From: Marisa cornuarietis
Taxonomy: Eukaryota > Mollusca > Gastropoda > Architaenioglossa > Ampullariidae
Assembly (NCBI GenBank): GCA_004794655.1
Contig: SMMW01000520.1
Span: forward strand, 372,001 to 436,000
Direction of reading: 5' to 3'
DNA: 64,000 bases
The translations under genes and the position numbers were made by a program. This document shows positions 12,101 through 20,952 of the stretch, piece after piece. Below the pieces are notes generated by a model. That model was not told the DNA's origin and ran no database searches. It saw nothing but the letters and a program-made list of their open reading frames with translations. Position 1 is the first letter of the stretch. Each line of letters opens with the position of its first letter.

Positions 12101-15100
12101 GCTGGTTGGTAAGTGTTTCTAATTTGTTATAAATATCTGCACTGAAAACGCACCTCTTCCTTGAGCATTACTCCTAACACAGTCCACACAATGCTCGTCC
12201 TTCTTACCCTCCTCCCTTCCGCTCTGGCGACTTTTCTACCCATCTTTCTCTGCAGAATCACTACTTTCTTCGCTCCTGTTACTTGATGCCTTTTTGTATT
12301 TTCGATCTATGTTTTCTGTTTGTCGTCAGTACTGTTGCTTATTCTTTCGTCATCCATGTCCTGTCCATTTAGTCCATGTCTCTTCCTTGTTTTAAGCGCT
12401 AAGAGCATGCTGCTTTCTATAAGTGTGAATATGCGCTTTAAAAATCTTTATTATTATTATTATTGTTGTTGTTGTTGTTGTTGTGATGTGTATAAAATCT
12501 CGTACTAGATCACTCTCGATCTTGTAGAATCATAAAGTTATGAAGGTTCTCTTCCTTCAAAATTAAAAAAAAATGCTATAAAGGCCTTTGTCTTGTCAAA
12601 TGTACTGCACGCTGAGTGTAACGGATGCTCTTTACAAAGGCTTATAATTTACACTTATTAAGGGGTCGCCTTCTTCATTGTCTAGTAATGACCTTTGACC
12701 TTCTTTGTCATCAGGTTTTCCAGAGACGTTGTGACGGTTCAGTTGATTTCTTTAAGAAGTGGACTGAGTATGAGAGCGGTTTTGGTGATGTAACTGGCGA
12801 GTTTTGGCTAGGCAAGTCTTACTTACTCTGAACTCCTTTTCCTTATCAGAACGAGGCTCTCGCCACTACTGTCTCCTAAGTGCTAGTCAACAATGCGTTA
12901 TTCACGATAACACCTATTTAGTGTATTCCCATTAGCAAGTCGAGCAATGTCGTAAAAAAATTTAAGTTTTGATAACTTTTGCATGACAAATGGCATCGCT
13001 TAAAAAGTGACAGGCACAACATATGTCGCTGTATATGAGACGAACTTTATAAAGTCTAAGCATTATACCAAATAATGATCTGTGCAAAGGAAAAGATCGG
13101 TAATTATCTGTTATTAACTAAATACCATCTTAGTGCTACTGTATTATACAAGTTAAATTTGTATATATTGCAGTATATTATAAGGAAAAGTTTTATTATT
13201 TTCAAGTTTATTGTGTATTTCTAGATGGCGTAGTGTGTGTGTATGTGCGCGCGTACAAGAGAAAGAGAGTGTAATTTATGTGTGTGCGTGTGTTTTTGTG
13301 TATGTGTGTGTGTGTGCGTGTTTGCGCGCGCGAATCATCGTAACTTTCTTTGATATATAACTATGCAGAAATAATAGTTAAACCTTGTTTTTTGCCCCTA
13401 GTATCACTGTATTACAGATATCAGTTATGTTGAATGTTGGCGAGTACCGGTAATCTTCGCAACATGGAAGCAGCATCATGAAAAAAGTAGAAAACAAAAG
13501 CTTAAAGGCCTTATCTTGTTACATAAACTGTTTATTTGTGAAACACTAGACCCCACTGTCTATTTAGATCGAACTGAATATTGCTTTAAAATCTTCAAGC
13601 AGATACGTAAATTTTGGGTGCTTTTAGTTCACATAAACATGTTTTACATATATATATATATATATGGGGCTTGCTATTGGAATCGCGCGAAAAATATTTC
13701 TTTGCAAATGTTTGTATCTCCATGTAATGTCCTCCCTCAGGATTATTCAAGCTTCACAAACTGACAAAACAAAAACGGTATAAACTGCGTGTTGAGCTTG
13801 GCGAGGTGAATGGAGAACATCACTATGCTGAGTACTTGTCATTCATGTTGGATGGTCCTGACAAAAAGTACAGATTTCACGTCTCAAACTACTCGGGTAA
13901 CGCAGGTACGTGTGTCCAGCAAACCAATTTTAAAATGTCGCAACTAACGCTGTGAGTACACAGTAAACACTTATACATAAGTCTAGTGTGTGTTCAATAA
14001 ACAAATATTGAAAGAGTGAAGTCTTTTTGCCTAACAATTCGTCTTATTTGCGTAAGGTTTTGTGTCTACAGTTTTCCGTTAATGTATGATATCATAATCT
14101 ATATTTCTTGATTGGTTTCTGTGTCTCATTTTCTGAAGAGCATTGTTTTCACATGCAACGTCTGCGCCATCTTGCCATCTTTTAGATGTGAATTGTGTCG
14201 ATTCGTATTCTTTTGCTATAATCATTCCAAAAAGATTTGATATTGTCCTGTCGCAGCAGGATTCATTCGCATTCTCTTGACGAATGTAGAAGTAAGCGTC
14301 GATGATGTGGAATGCTATCCTCTTTCCTTTCGGGGGGGATTGGTATTAAACGCCGAGCAAGCAGCTAAGGCAGTCAGCCCTGTAAACAGATGGCACATAC
14401 AGAGAAAGAACATCGTGCCCGAGACGAGAGGTGAACCCGGGGGCAGCCAACCTTCGCTGTAGTGGTGACAGTCGCTAACCGTTGCGCCATTGGGCCGCCA
14501 GAATCAACCCTTTGACAACAGGAAAGCACCTCTTCCAGTCCATCGCTAGCTGGTCGCAAAGTTAAAATACAGCACATGAAATGAATAATTGTTTCTAGCT
14601 CTTTGGTGAAGCGTAAGTGTTATTATGCAATAATTTTTATTACTGTTTGAAATGTGCAAATAATGTGGAAACCGCTTGTTAGGAACAACATATCACCCGT
14701 AAGAGGAGCGTGCAAGCAAGGCTGTACAGCTGGATATTGTTTTTCATACTGCATTAAGACTGCAAAAGTAGCTGGGAAAATTATTCAGAGGGAACAGCGT
14801 GTGAACCATAACATGGGGTTTGTTCAACTGGTTCTGAACCGGGATATTAGTCGTTGTATTGAGACATGCAAGAAATGTTCTTTTGGTAAAGACTGAATAA
14901 CGGTTGTATCGTATTATTTATCCACTGCAATCTTCTCCCCCCATCCCCACCTCCTTTCCATCGCATGGCCCTTACCTTTATTCATTTTCATGTAACAATT
15001 GGACATGGCAAATGTATATCGGAAAAAGAGAACAGCCGTTTCTAAGTAGTAGCAAAGTACCGAGACACACTCTTTACTTGTCCTCAGTTTCTTTCCTTTT

Positions 15101-17290
15101 TCTGTACTGGAGGCGTGTATCCCGGTACGACAGTGCGAACAGTATCTAGATATTCTGTGTGGTGAATAGCTGGAAAATCCAATCCTGCAGCCGTTCATTT
15201 TCATTATTACACACTTTTGTGTTACTTATTCTGTGTATGCCTGTCTGGTTGAAGTTTTGTCATCAAGTTTTACATTTTTCACCAACTGTTCACCGTCCTA
15301 GAGGTATGAATTGTTGACCAACTACTTATTTCAGTTGACAATGCAATACTAAATAATTTCCAGCAGACTACATGCAGTATTTTTTAATTTGTATGAAAAC
15401 TAGTAGATTGCTGACAAGCGGCGCAAAAAATCTAGAAGGGAAAAATGACTTGAAGACGGTTGCATGCTCTTTTGCAGCTTATGTGTTTCATATTGTGGAA
15501 GTGGGTGTGCATAGGACACGTGATCCGTTTGATTGTTTTCAAGGCTTTTCCGTTGCTTATGGACAATAATTTGTAGTCATTTCAACGTTTTAATTAACGT
15601 ATATTCAATATGGCTGAAAGTGATTTTATTCAACAAATACAGTTGATTCCGGTTAATCGAACCACACATCGGGACGAGATCATTTTAGTCCTAATCACCG
15701 GGTGGTCCAATTACACGAACATGCCCTAGGTAAGAATTCCTCTCATTCTCGCTCTCTTTCCCACAAAACATCTTTCCAACGTCTTTGTAGCACGACGGGT
15801 TATTCGGGAATGAAGAATCGAGTTCAGAAAAACAAGGGCTCCTATGAACTCTTTGTTTACTAACACTTTATTCCATGACTGATACTCCCACGCATTCATA
15901 CCAATAAACAGTCAAGGGTGACACGATGTACCTTGTGCTGACTAACACAGTCAGGGCTGATAACTCTCGTTCCTGACAAATCTTTAGCTCTTTAAAATGG
16001 TGTGTCACAGATAGTTATCTTAATTGTAAGAAGAGAATTCAATAAAATTTTCAAAATACCGGTCAAAATTACAATCGTGGGCATTCGCGGCAACGTAGCC
16101 TAAGATTTAATGATATTTTGTTTCACGTACCAGTTTAAATATATGTCAAAGTTTACAATTGATCATACAGTTTTCTTGATCATATCAAATCTTTCTTTTA
16201 TTTTGTCTTTCGATACTTTAGTTTCCCGTTTCTACTTTTTTTCTTTAAACACTGTAAAAAATACCATTAAAATCCGTAAAATAAAGATTTCGATTTATAT
16301 TGTTGTTGGAATCGTTCCCGTTTATACTCACTTTCAATGTATCAGTTCTTGAAGAGTTGTCGGCTGTTCTTAAGTAAACTACTGCGAACAGTTATTCTCG
16401 CTCTTCGGCCATCTTTTCCTACACACATAATAGTTTACTTCCTTAAATTAGTGTCCTTAGATTTTTTTAATATAGGCAAGTATTTTTTTTTAGTTTTTTC
16501 GTTCTAAAGCCCATACTGATGTATTTGAACAGTAGAGAAAAAAAAAACGGTGTAAAAAAAGCATTAAGTATAAAAGTTTTGTGATTGTACCAAAATTGAT
16601 ATAAGCAGTCACCATTAAGACTACTGTAGTAAAAACCAACATTAATGTTTCTTATGACTCTTATATGGTCCCTATGGACAATTTTCACTACAGTTATAAA
16701 GTCCTTTAGCACGACTGTATTATCAACACGATGTTTCTATCCTTGCTGGTTTGAATTCCTATTTACTGGCGTCATAGTCTGTCGAAAAGTAACCGTACAG
16801 GACATACATCAGCTGATAGAATGAAGAGCATTTGATCAGCGATATCAACAAATCAGCTGATAGATAAACGACATAACCAGGCGCAAAAGCAGTTGCTAGA
16901 TTTACCCTAACTGTTTCTTTGTTGTTGTTTTTTTTCTTGTTTGTAATCTTTTCCTCCTTTGGATTTCTACTAAATTAAACCAAGAGTACAAAGGACTAAT
17001 TTCTTACAGTAATCAGGCGCGCGTGCGTGTGTGTGTTTACAGGGGACAGCATGAAGTATCACGACAGCCAGAGGTTTTCAACCTATGACCAAAACAACGA
17101 CATGGACAGATATAGAAACTGTTCCACTGAGTATCACGGCGCCTGGTGGTACAAATCGTGTCACCAATCTAACCTCAACGGCCAATACAGGGCGGACGGG
17201 GTCGCGGGATATGACGGCATCAACTGGTCTACCGTCAGTAGTGTCAGAAAAAGCTTCACCTTCAGCGAGATGAAACTCAAACCAGTCTAG
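5478..17290 (+). CDS. Secreted MACPF - PAN/EB - fibrinogen-related domain protein (950 aa, 10 exons)
   Basis: Proposed exons: 5478-5498, 6075-6163, 6799-6881, 7644-9251, 9927-10079, 10606-10872, 11987-12108, 12715-12811, 13741-13905, 17043-17290. They total 2,853 nt and every junction keeps frame. Layout: signal peptide (1 to about 24), MACPF with YGTHF signature near residue 222, Cys-rich PAN/apple-like region (about 363-560), EB/EGF-like module (about 566-600), PAN (about 601-690), EB-like module, FReD (741-950). MACPF proteins oligomerise into membrane pores; FReDs bind sugars, acetyl groups or microbial surfaces. The likely product is a secreted recognition and membrane-attack molecule, which is inference. 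The weak points are the GC donor at 12,812 and the choice of donor at 10,872. Two adjacent genes remain possible, but the 1-0-1-1 phase chain from MACPF through FReD and the lack of an intervening start, stop or poly(A) signal favour one gene. Confidence 0.8.
6799..6881 (+). CDS. Exon 3: linker ahead of MACPF
   Basis: An 83-nt exon after acceptor TTTTTATCAG and before donor GTAAGG. It encodes about 28 polar residues ([13 protein letters not shown] at the start) and joins in phase both to exon 2 and to the MACPF exon. Leaving it out breaks the frame, which is the main support for it. Confidence 0.7.
7644..9251 (+). CDS. Exon 4: MACPF domain plus PAN-like and EB-like Cys-rich modules
   Basis: A single 1,608-nt exon. 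The N-terminal part starts [18 protein letters not shown], the usual opening of molluscan MACPF proteins, and carries the family signature YGTHF (about 8,115-8,129) followed by small and hydrophobic residues. After the MACPF core comes a Cys-rich region ([14 protein letters not shown], then [15 protein letters not shown]) resembling PAN/apple repeats. The exon closes with an EB/EGF-like module with spacing like C-x5-C-x6-C-x4-C-x-C. It ends at donor GTGAGT in phase 1. MACPF helical bundles unfold into membrane hairpins; I did not delimit these by eye. Confidence 0.9.
9460..9785 (-). repeat. tRNA-derived SINE, interrupted by a LINE tail
   Basis: Reading the minus strand from 9,785, the head GGTGGCCCCGTGGCGCAACG (A-box-like) is followed by GGTTAGCGCCTG. 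After an insertion at 9,556-9,757 the element resumes with GAAGGCTGGCTG and GGGTTCAGCTC (B-box-like). A second, uninterrupted copy at 14,330-14,499 shows the intact order. It lies in the intron after the MACPF exon. Confidence 0.65.
9556..9757 (+). repeat. Short 3' tail of a LINE ending in (ATT)n, nested in a SINE
   Basis: Matches 12,260-12,460 in order: GTTACTTGATGCCTTTT, TTTTCTGTTT, GTCAGTACTGT, AAGCGCTAAGAGCATGCT, GTGTGAATATGCGCT and a final ATT repeat. Only the extreme 3' end is present, the usual result of 5' truncation. Its insertion splits the SINE head from the SINE body. Confidence 0.65.
9927..10872 (+). CDS. Exons 5-6: PAN/apple domain and EB-like linker
   Basis: Exon 5 (9927-10079) encodes [20 protein letters not shown] and a Cys pattern ([17 protein letters not shown]) typical of PAN domains. 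Exon 6 (10606-10872) completes it ([21 protein letters not shown]) and adds a second EB-like module ([19 protein letters not shown]). The PAN fold is therefore split by one intron. The donor after exon 5 is GTTTGT. For exon 6 the better-looking donor GTAGGT at 10,869 would break the frame, so GTTTGA at 10,873 was chosen. Confidence 0.7.
11987..12811 (+). CDS. Exons 7-8: N-terminal half of the fibrinogen-related domain
   Basis: Exon 7 (11987-12108) encodes [19 protein letters not shown] through [13 protein letters not shown], with the first two FReD cysteines and the invariant WCDM and GGGW blocks. Exon 8 (12715-12811) encodes [28 protein letters not shown]. Exon 8 ends with the rare donor AG/GCAAGT. 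Phases (2, 0, then 1) match the neighbouring exons. Confidence 0.9.
12127..12480 (+). repeat. LINE 3' tail with (ATT)n/(GTT)n end
   Basis: Begins inside a relic of the RT C-terminus (CTGAAAACGCACCTCTTCC reads LKTHLF) and ends with AAGCGCTAAGAGCATGCTGC, a GTGTGAATATGCGCTTT block and an (ATT)n(GTT)n tail. It is the longest of three related copies in the window (others at 9,556 and 56,280). A microsatellite tail is typical of CR1/L2-like LINEs, but the clade is inferred. It lies in the intron between FReD exons 7 and 8. Confidence 0.6.
13741..13905 (+). CDS. Exon 9: central fibrinogen-related domain
   Basis: A 165-nt exon after acceptor CCTCCCTCAG and before donor GTACGT, phase 1-1. It encodes [20 protein letters not shown] and ends [13 protein letters not shown], the central strands of the FReD (canonical 'LH.LT....Y.LRVEL' and 'Y.L.V..YSG.AGD'). 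Confidence 0.9.
14330..14499 (-). repeat. tRNA-derived SINE
   Basis: On the minus strand the head reads GGCGGCCCAATGGCGCAACG then GTTAGCG (A box, + positions about 14,473-14,489), and GGGTTCACCTC (B box, about 14,428-14,438) lies some 50 bp further in, as in a tRNA-like Pol III promoter. A G-rich end is reached near 14,330. It is intronic in the MACPF/FReD gene. It is not a functional tRNA gene because no cloverleaf closes around it. Confidence 0.65.
14654..14896 (+). other. Small Cys-rich ORF in an intron, unknown
   Basis: 80 codons with eight cysteines in two clusters ([14 protein letters not shown] near the N-terminus and CIETCKKC near the end). It lies in the large intron between FReD exons 9 and 10. 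No signal peptide, no splice continuity with the host gene and no family match was recognised. Chance is quite possible. Confidence 0.15.
14925..15205. repeat. Diverged dispersed repeat, copy 1
   Basis: Aligns loosely with 17,947-18,235: TTTATCCACTGNANTCTT, TATCGG.AAA, ACAGCCG, TTTTTCTNTANTGGAGG, GATATTNTG and AATCC/ACCAATC in the same order and spacing. The family was not identified. Confidence 0.4.
15640..15730. repeat. Possible pogo/Tigger-like terminal sequence
   Basis: TA followed by CAGTTGATTCCGGTTAATCG, then AACCAC, with a GGTGGTCCAATTACACGAA segment about 50 bp inside. The CAGT...CCGGTTAA...CGAAC pattern and the TA in front resemble the ends of pogo/Tigger-like DNA transposons. The other end was not located. 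Confidence 0.35.
15998..16085. repeat. Dispersed repeat, copy 1
   Basis: ATGGTGTGTCACAGATA, ATTGTA, ATTTTCAAAA and GGTCAAAATTACAATCG match 48,800-48,885 in the same order. Family unknown. Intronic in the MACPF/FReD gene. Confidence 0.4.
17043..17290 (+). CDS. Exon 10: C-terminal fibrinogen-related domain with calcium site
   Basis: 248 nt from acceptor TGTTTACAG to TAG at 17,288-17,290. It encodes [20 protein letters not shown] (calcium-loop type DxNND), the two last FReD cysteines in [15 protein letters not shown], then NLNGQY and a closing FSEMKLKPV. These match the ligand and calcium region of secreted FReDs. The acceptor joins exon 9 in phase 1. No clear AATAAA was seen in the next few hundred bases. 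Confidence 0.92.
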
Positions 17291-18330
17291 CATCACCTTG
17301 TGTCCACTCAAATCAGCGCATCTCTGTGGACTGGATTACTTAATGTAGAACAATTACACTGAAGATAATTGTTCACTACTGTACTGTAGAGTGAGGGATT
17401 TGATTTTCATTTCACGTATGGTATTTTTACACAGTCCTGAAATGTATCTAGCAATGAATATAAAAGTTTTATATGCATAGTCGTTAGATTCATCCTTACA
17501 TTCGCTCAGAATCACTATACGTCAGGCCTTCACAGAATGTTTGTACGTCTAAACCAAACGGCCGTAGCCATGGGAAGCTGATCACATGACCCCGTTCACT
17601 GTTTGGACTGATCAGTTTGCGGAATGGGAAATGACGGGTGCACATGCAATCATCGACATCTGGAACGCATTAAAAATGCAGGAGAAGCACGTGGGTTCCT
17701 TTATTTTTACCTTTTCCTTTAGGGAAAAAAAAACTAGAAATGTAGCGATAACATTCACACGCGTAGAGAGAGGAGGGCCGAGAGGTGAGCTAGAGCGAGG
17801 ATGTTAGCTTCTAAAAGTAAGATAATTATATAAATTAAGATGTCGGTATTTAGGCTAAGGTCAGATAGCGGAACGTTTGTGTTCAACTGCTTGTAATACA
17901 AGTAATACATTATTGTTGTAGATAAAACAGTTTTTGTTTAGCGTTTTTTTATCCACTGTAGTCTTATCTCCCTTTCTTTCCACATTGTCGACATTGTCTA
18001 TATGCTCTTTGTCTTATGTAATAAGGTGGCGTGGATCCCACATATCGGTAAAGGGGAAGGGGGATATGACAGCCGCTTATTTCTGGTAGTCAAGTATGCA
18101 ACTACTCTCTTTTCTTTTTCTATAATGGAGGTACGTCTCCCAGAATGACTGATCGACCGGTCTACAGATATTGTGAATGTTGGATATCGGCGGAAACCAA
18201 TCATGGTGCTAGCTTGCCTTCCCTTTATTATATTTATCAAAATATACCTATTTAGTAATGCATATGCGGAAGAATTTGGCATTTGAAGTCAACATAATTA
18301 TACATACTCACACAGGTAAAAGGCTTTCAG
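17291..18330. other. 3' flank of the MACPF/FReD gene; diverged repeat copy 2 at 17,947-18,235
   Basis: Probably 3' UTR followed by intergenic DNA. The only structure seen is the second copy of the loose repeat also found at 14,925-15,205. No coding signal. Confidence 0.4.
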
Positions 18331-18396
18331 ACCTACCTACCTACCTACCTACCTACCTACCTACCTACCTACCTACCTACCTACCTACCTACCTAC
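18331..18396. repeat. (ACCT)n microsatellite
   Basis: About sixteen tandem ACCT tetranucleotides, followed by a single diverged unit at 18,402-18,410. Confidence 0.95.
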
Positions 18397-18399
18397 TTT

Positions 18400-19487
18400 C
18401 AGACCTACCTTCTTTTCAGGTACGTAAACTAAGCTTTTAACGATTTTATACAGTACTGGACAATCTAATATACCTTGAAATAACAAGGACTCACAGCCGT
18501 TCAACATAAATTAACACGTGTGCAAGGTTGTACAACCTATATAGCATGGTGTGTATGATGTCCAGCTTTAAAACAAGTACTTTGTGTTCTTAAGTTGCAA
18601 ATAGCCAACAGTCCTGACTGAACAACAGAATTACTCTACGCTGCAGAACTTTGAATAGCAAGTACTACAGGTTTTACAACACAAAATAACAACTATTTTA
18701 AGCTGAACAACATTAACAACAAATATTAGAATTCAAGTTCATCCTACTGCACCTCCCCTATTTTTTCTATATAATGGGGCAAAGTTTAAAATGTTAGTAA
18801 ATGTGTAACATCACACGCTGGTCTTTCTCGTAGTGTAAAGTGATGATAAAAGTAACTGACATTTAACATATGAATTAAGATCACATACAAACATATATAT
18901 ATATATATATGTGTCACCTAGTGACTTTATGACAGCGACAACAAATAGCTGTAACATTAATCGCAGACACCGTTGCTTGCACTGCAACACACACTCACAC
19001 CAATGGCAGCGGTTAAGTACCTACTTATGCAGGAATAAGGTACGTCTCCAGCACTTACTTGCTCGCCGATGTGGAATGAAGATGCTTTTGTCTTCCTAAT
19101 CTTCCTGACTCTGTCCGCTCATATCAATGACCCCTGACGGTTCCTTCCGCTGTAAGTTACAGCAGCTGTAGGTAGGACGACTGCGCAAAACTCGCAATGC
19201 AGGCACAAAATCCACAACTAAGATTGTAGAAGTCTCATGAGATTGCGACTTGCTTTGGATGTGATTTGCACCGCGGTCGCTAAAGAAAAGAACTGGCTTA
19301 CAAACGTCAAAGACTGGACTGGGCTTCCTGTTCAGAATGTTCTCACTATCCCACAAAACTGTCAGCTTCCGGGTCTATCCAAGTGCTCCCTAAACTGGAG
19401 GTAGCAGTCAAAGAATGAATGATAATTTCCTTAACAATTCATTTCGGCATACAGGACGTGTGTGTTTCTCTCTCTCTCTCTCTGCGT

Positions 19488-19532
<45 letters not shown>

Positions 19533-19888
19533 TAATAATCGTTGTGAATAACAAAGAAGAGAACGTACTAACAATCGTCTGCAAACTGTTCAGAGTTGAG
19601 ACACCAGGGGTCAGGCTTACTTGCTGCGCCATTTCCATAGTGAACAAGAATCATAGTGAAAAGTGTGGTGATTGAAAATATAGATCAAATGACTTGGATA
19701 AATGCATGTGGCTTCAGGTTTCTCACCAACCTTTGCCCGTTAATAATAAAATACATATCACTAAGTTCTGTGACGTGCACTTCGGTATTTGTACTTGTTT
19801 GTAAATTATTGTATGAGATATGAAAGATATACCAAGTTTGATCTTATAAACTGATAAGTCAAAAAATTCAGAAGTACATCTTACTAGT
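18400..19888. other. Non-coding stretch with short simple repeats
   Basis: No recognisable gene. It contains a short (AT)n at about 18,893-18,910 and a compound (CT)n/(TG)n/(GA)n tract at about 19,469-19,532. Confidence 0.5.
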
Positions 19889-20952
19889 TGTCACAAACCT
19901 GCTGTTTTAAAATATTTTTTTATTTTTATCCCGAAAGGGGACAGGTAACGGGGCTGGAAGGAGGGAGGTGTGAGCGGAAGAGTTAATGTGTTTATCGGTG
20001 TGAGGTCTGAGCGGGTGAGTCAGTGCCGTGATGGCCGGCCGGCCGCTTAATTAAGTTGTTTTGAAAAAAATAGTGACGAAAGGAGAGAGTGTTGGGGTTT
20101 CTTTGTTTCTATTGTTTTCATTGATTTATGGTGATAAAGTCTGTTGTTGAGAGGATGGGATAAAAAGAATGAGAAGAGTGTTTTGGTGTACTTTGATTTT
20201 ATTCGTATGCTGGTTCTCCTTGACGGGAGCGGGGAAACTTGACGGTCTCCTCGGGTGTTGGGAAAGTCTTGACCAGACTTCATGTACCAAGTCCTGACCA
20301 GACTTGTGTTTATTTAGCAAGTCTTGACCAGACTTGAGTAAAATTTGACATTTAAACCTGTTGAGGTGAGTGTATGTCTATGTTACTTACTGTTTTTAAA
20401 TGGTGGAGTTGGAGAGAGTGATTAATATAATTTTTGTATGAGATAAATAGATGAATGTATGTTATTGTTGTGGGGGAGGGAAATATTTAGATATTGATAT
20501 ATTGTGGGTTAAATATGGTTATTTTCTGTCTAGGTTTATTATATTTTTATTTCATTTTTTTATTCGTTCATCTGGACAATCAACTGTGCATTCGTTGGCG
20601 GTCGGGACTGGGAGGTGCCTGATTCGAAAGAGACAGCACCAGGACCGGAGACTGTGATGTGTGATTTGTGTTGGGTTTTTCTTTTCTTTTCTGAAGACTG
20701 TGTTTGGGAGGACAGCGCCTTCAGGAGTGGAGGTCTGCGCCTTCATGAGTGAAGGGAATATTGAGTTTGAAGGAACTAAGGGTGAACATTGAATTCTTGA
20801 CTGTGTTTAGGTGTTATTTTGAATTTAGATGTGTTTGTTTTAGTTAATTATTAATTCTTCTTTTCAATTGTATTTGTCTTTAAATCCAAATTGTGGTTGT
20901 TGTTTTAATAGTTACTGACTCGTCTGAAAGGCACTGTAGAGTGCAGGTGACA
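19889..20952 (+). mobile_element. Solo LTR, copy 1 (1,064 bp, 5-bp TSD)
   Basis: Begins TGTCAC and ends GTGACA, the TG...CA termini of an LTR. It is flanked on both sides by the same five bases, CTAGT (19,884-19,888 and 20,953-20,957). No internal gag/pol follows, so this is a solo LTR left by LTR-LTR recombination. A second copy in the same orientation lies at 50,108-51,042 and shares the block TGATTTTATTCGTNTGCTGG, a CTTGACGGGAGCGGGGAA block, three AAGTCNTGACCAGACTT-type motifs, TTTGTATGAGATAAATAGAT and CACTGTAGAGTGCA near the end. Termini and TSD length fit Gypsy- or BEL-type retrotransposons; the family was not determined. Confidence 0.8.

Noticed and set aside
18331..18396. CRISPR-like array or telomeric repeat
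   Set aside because: A plain ACCT tetranucleotide microsatellite with no spacers; the genome is eukaryotic.
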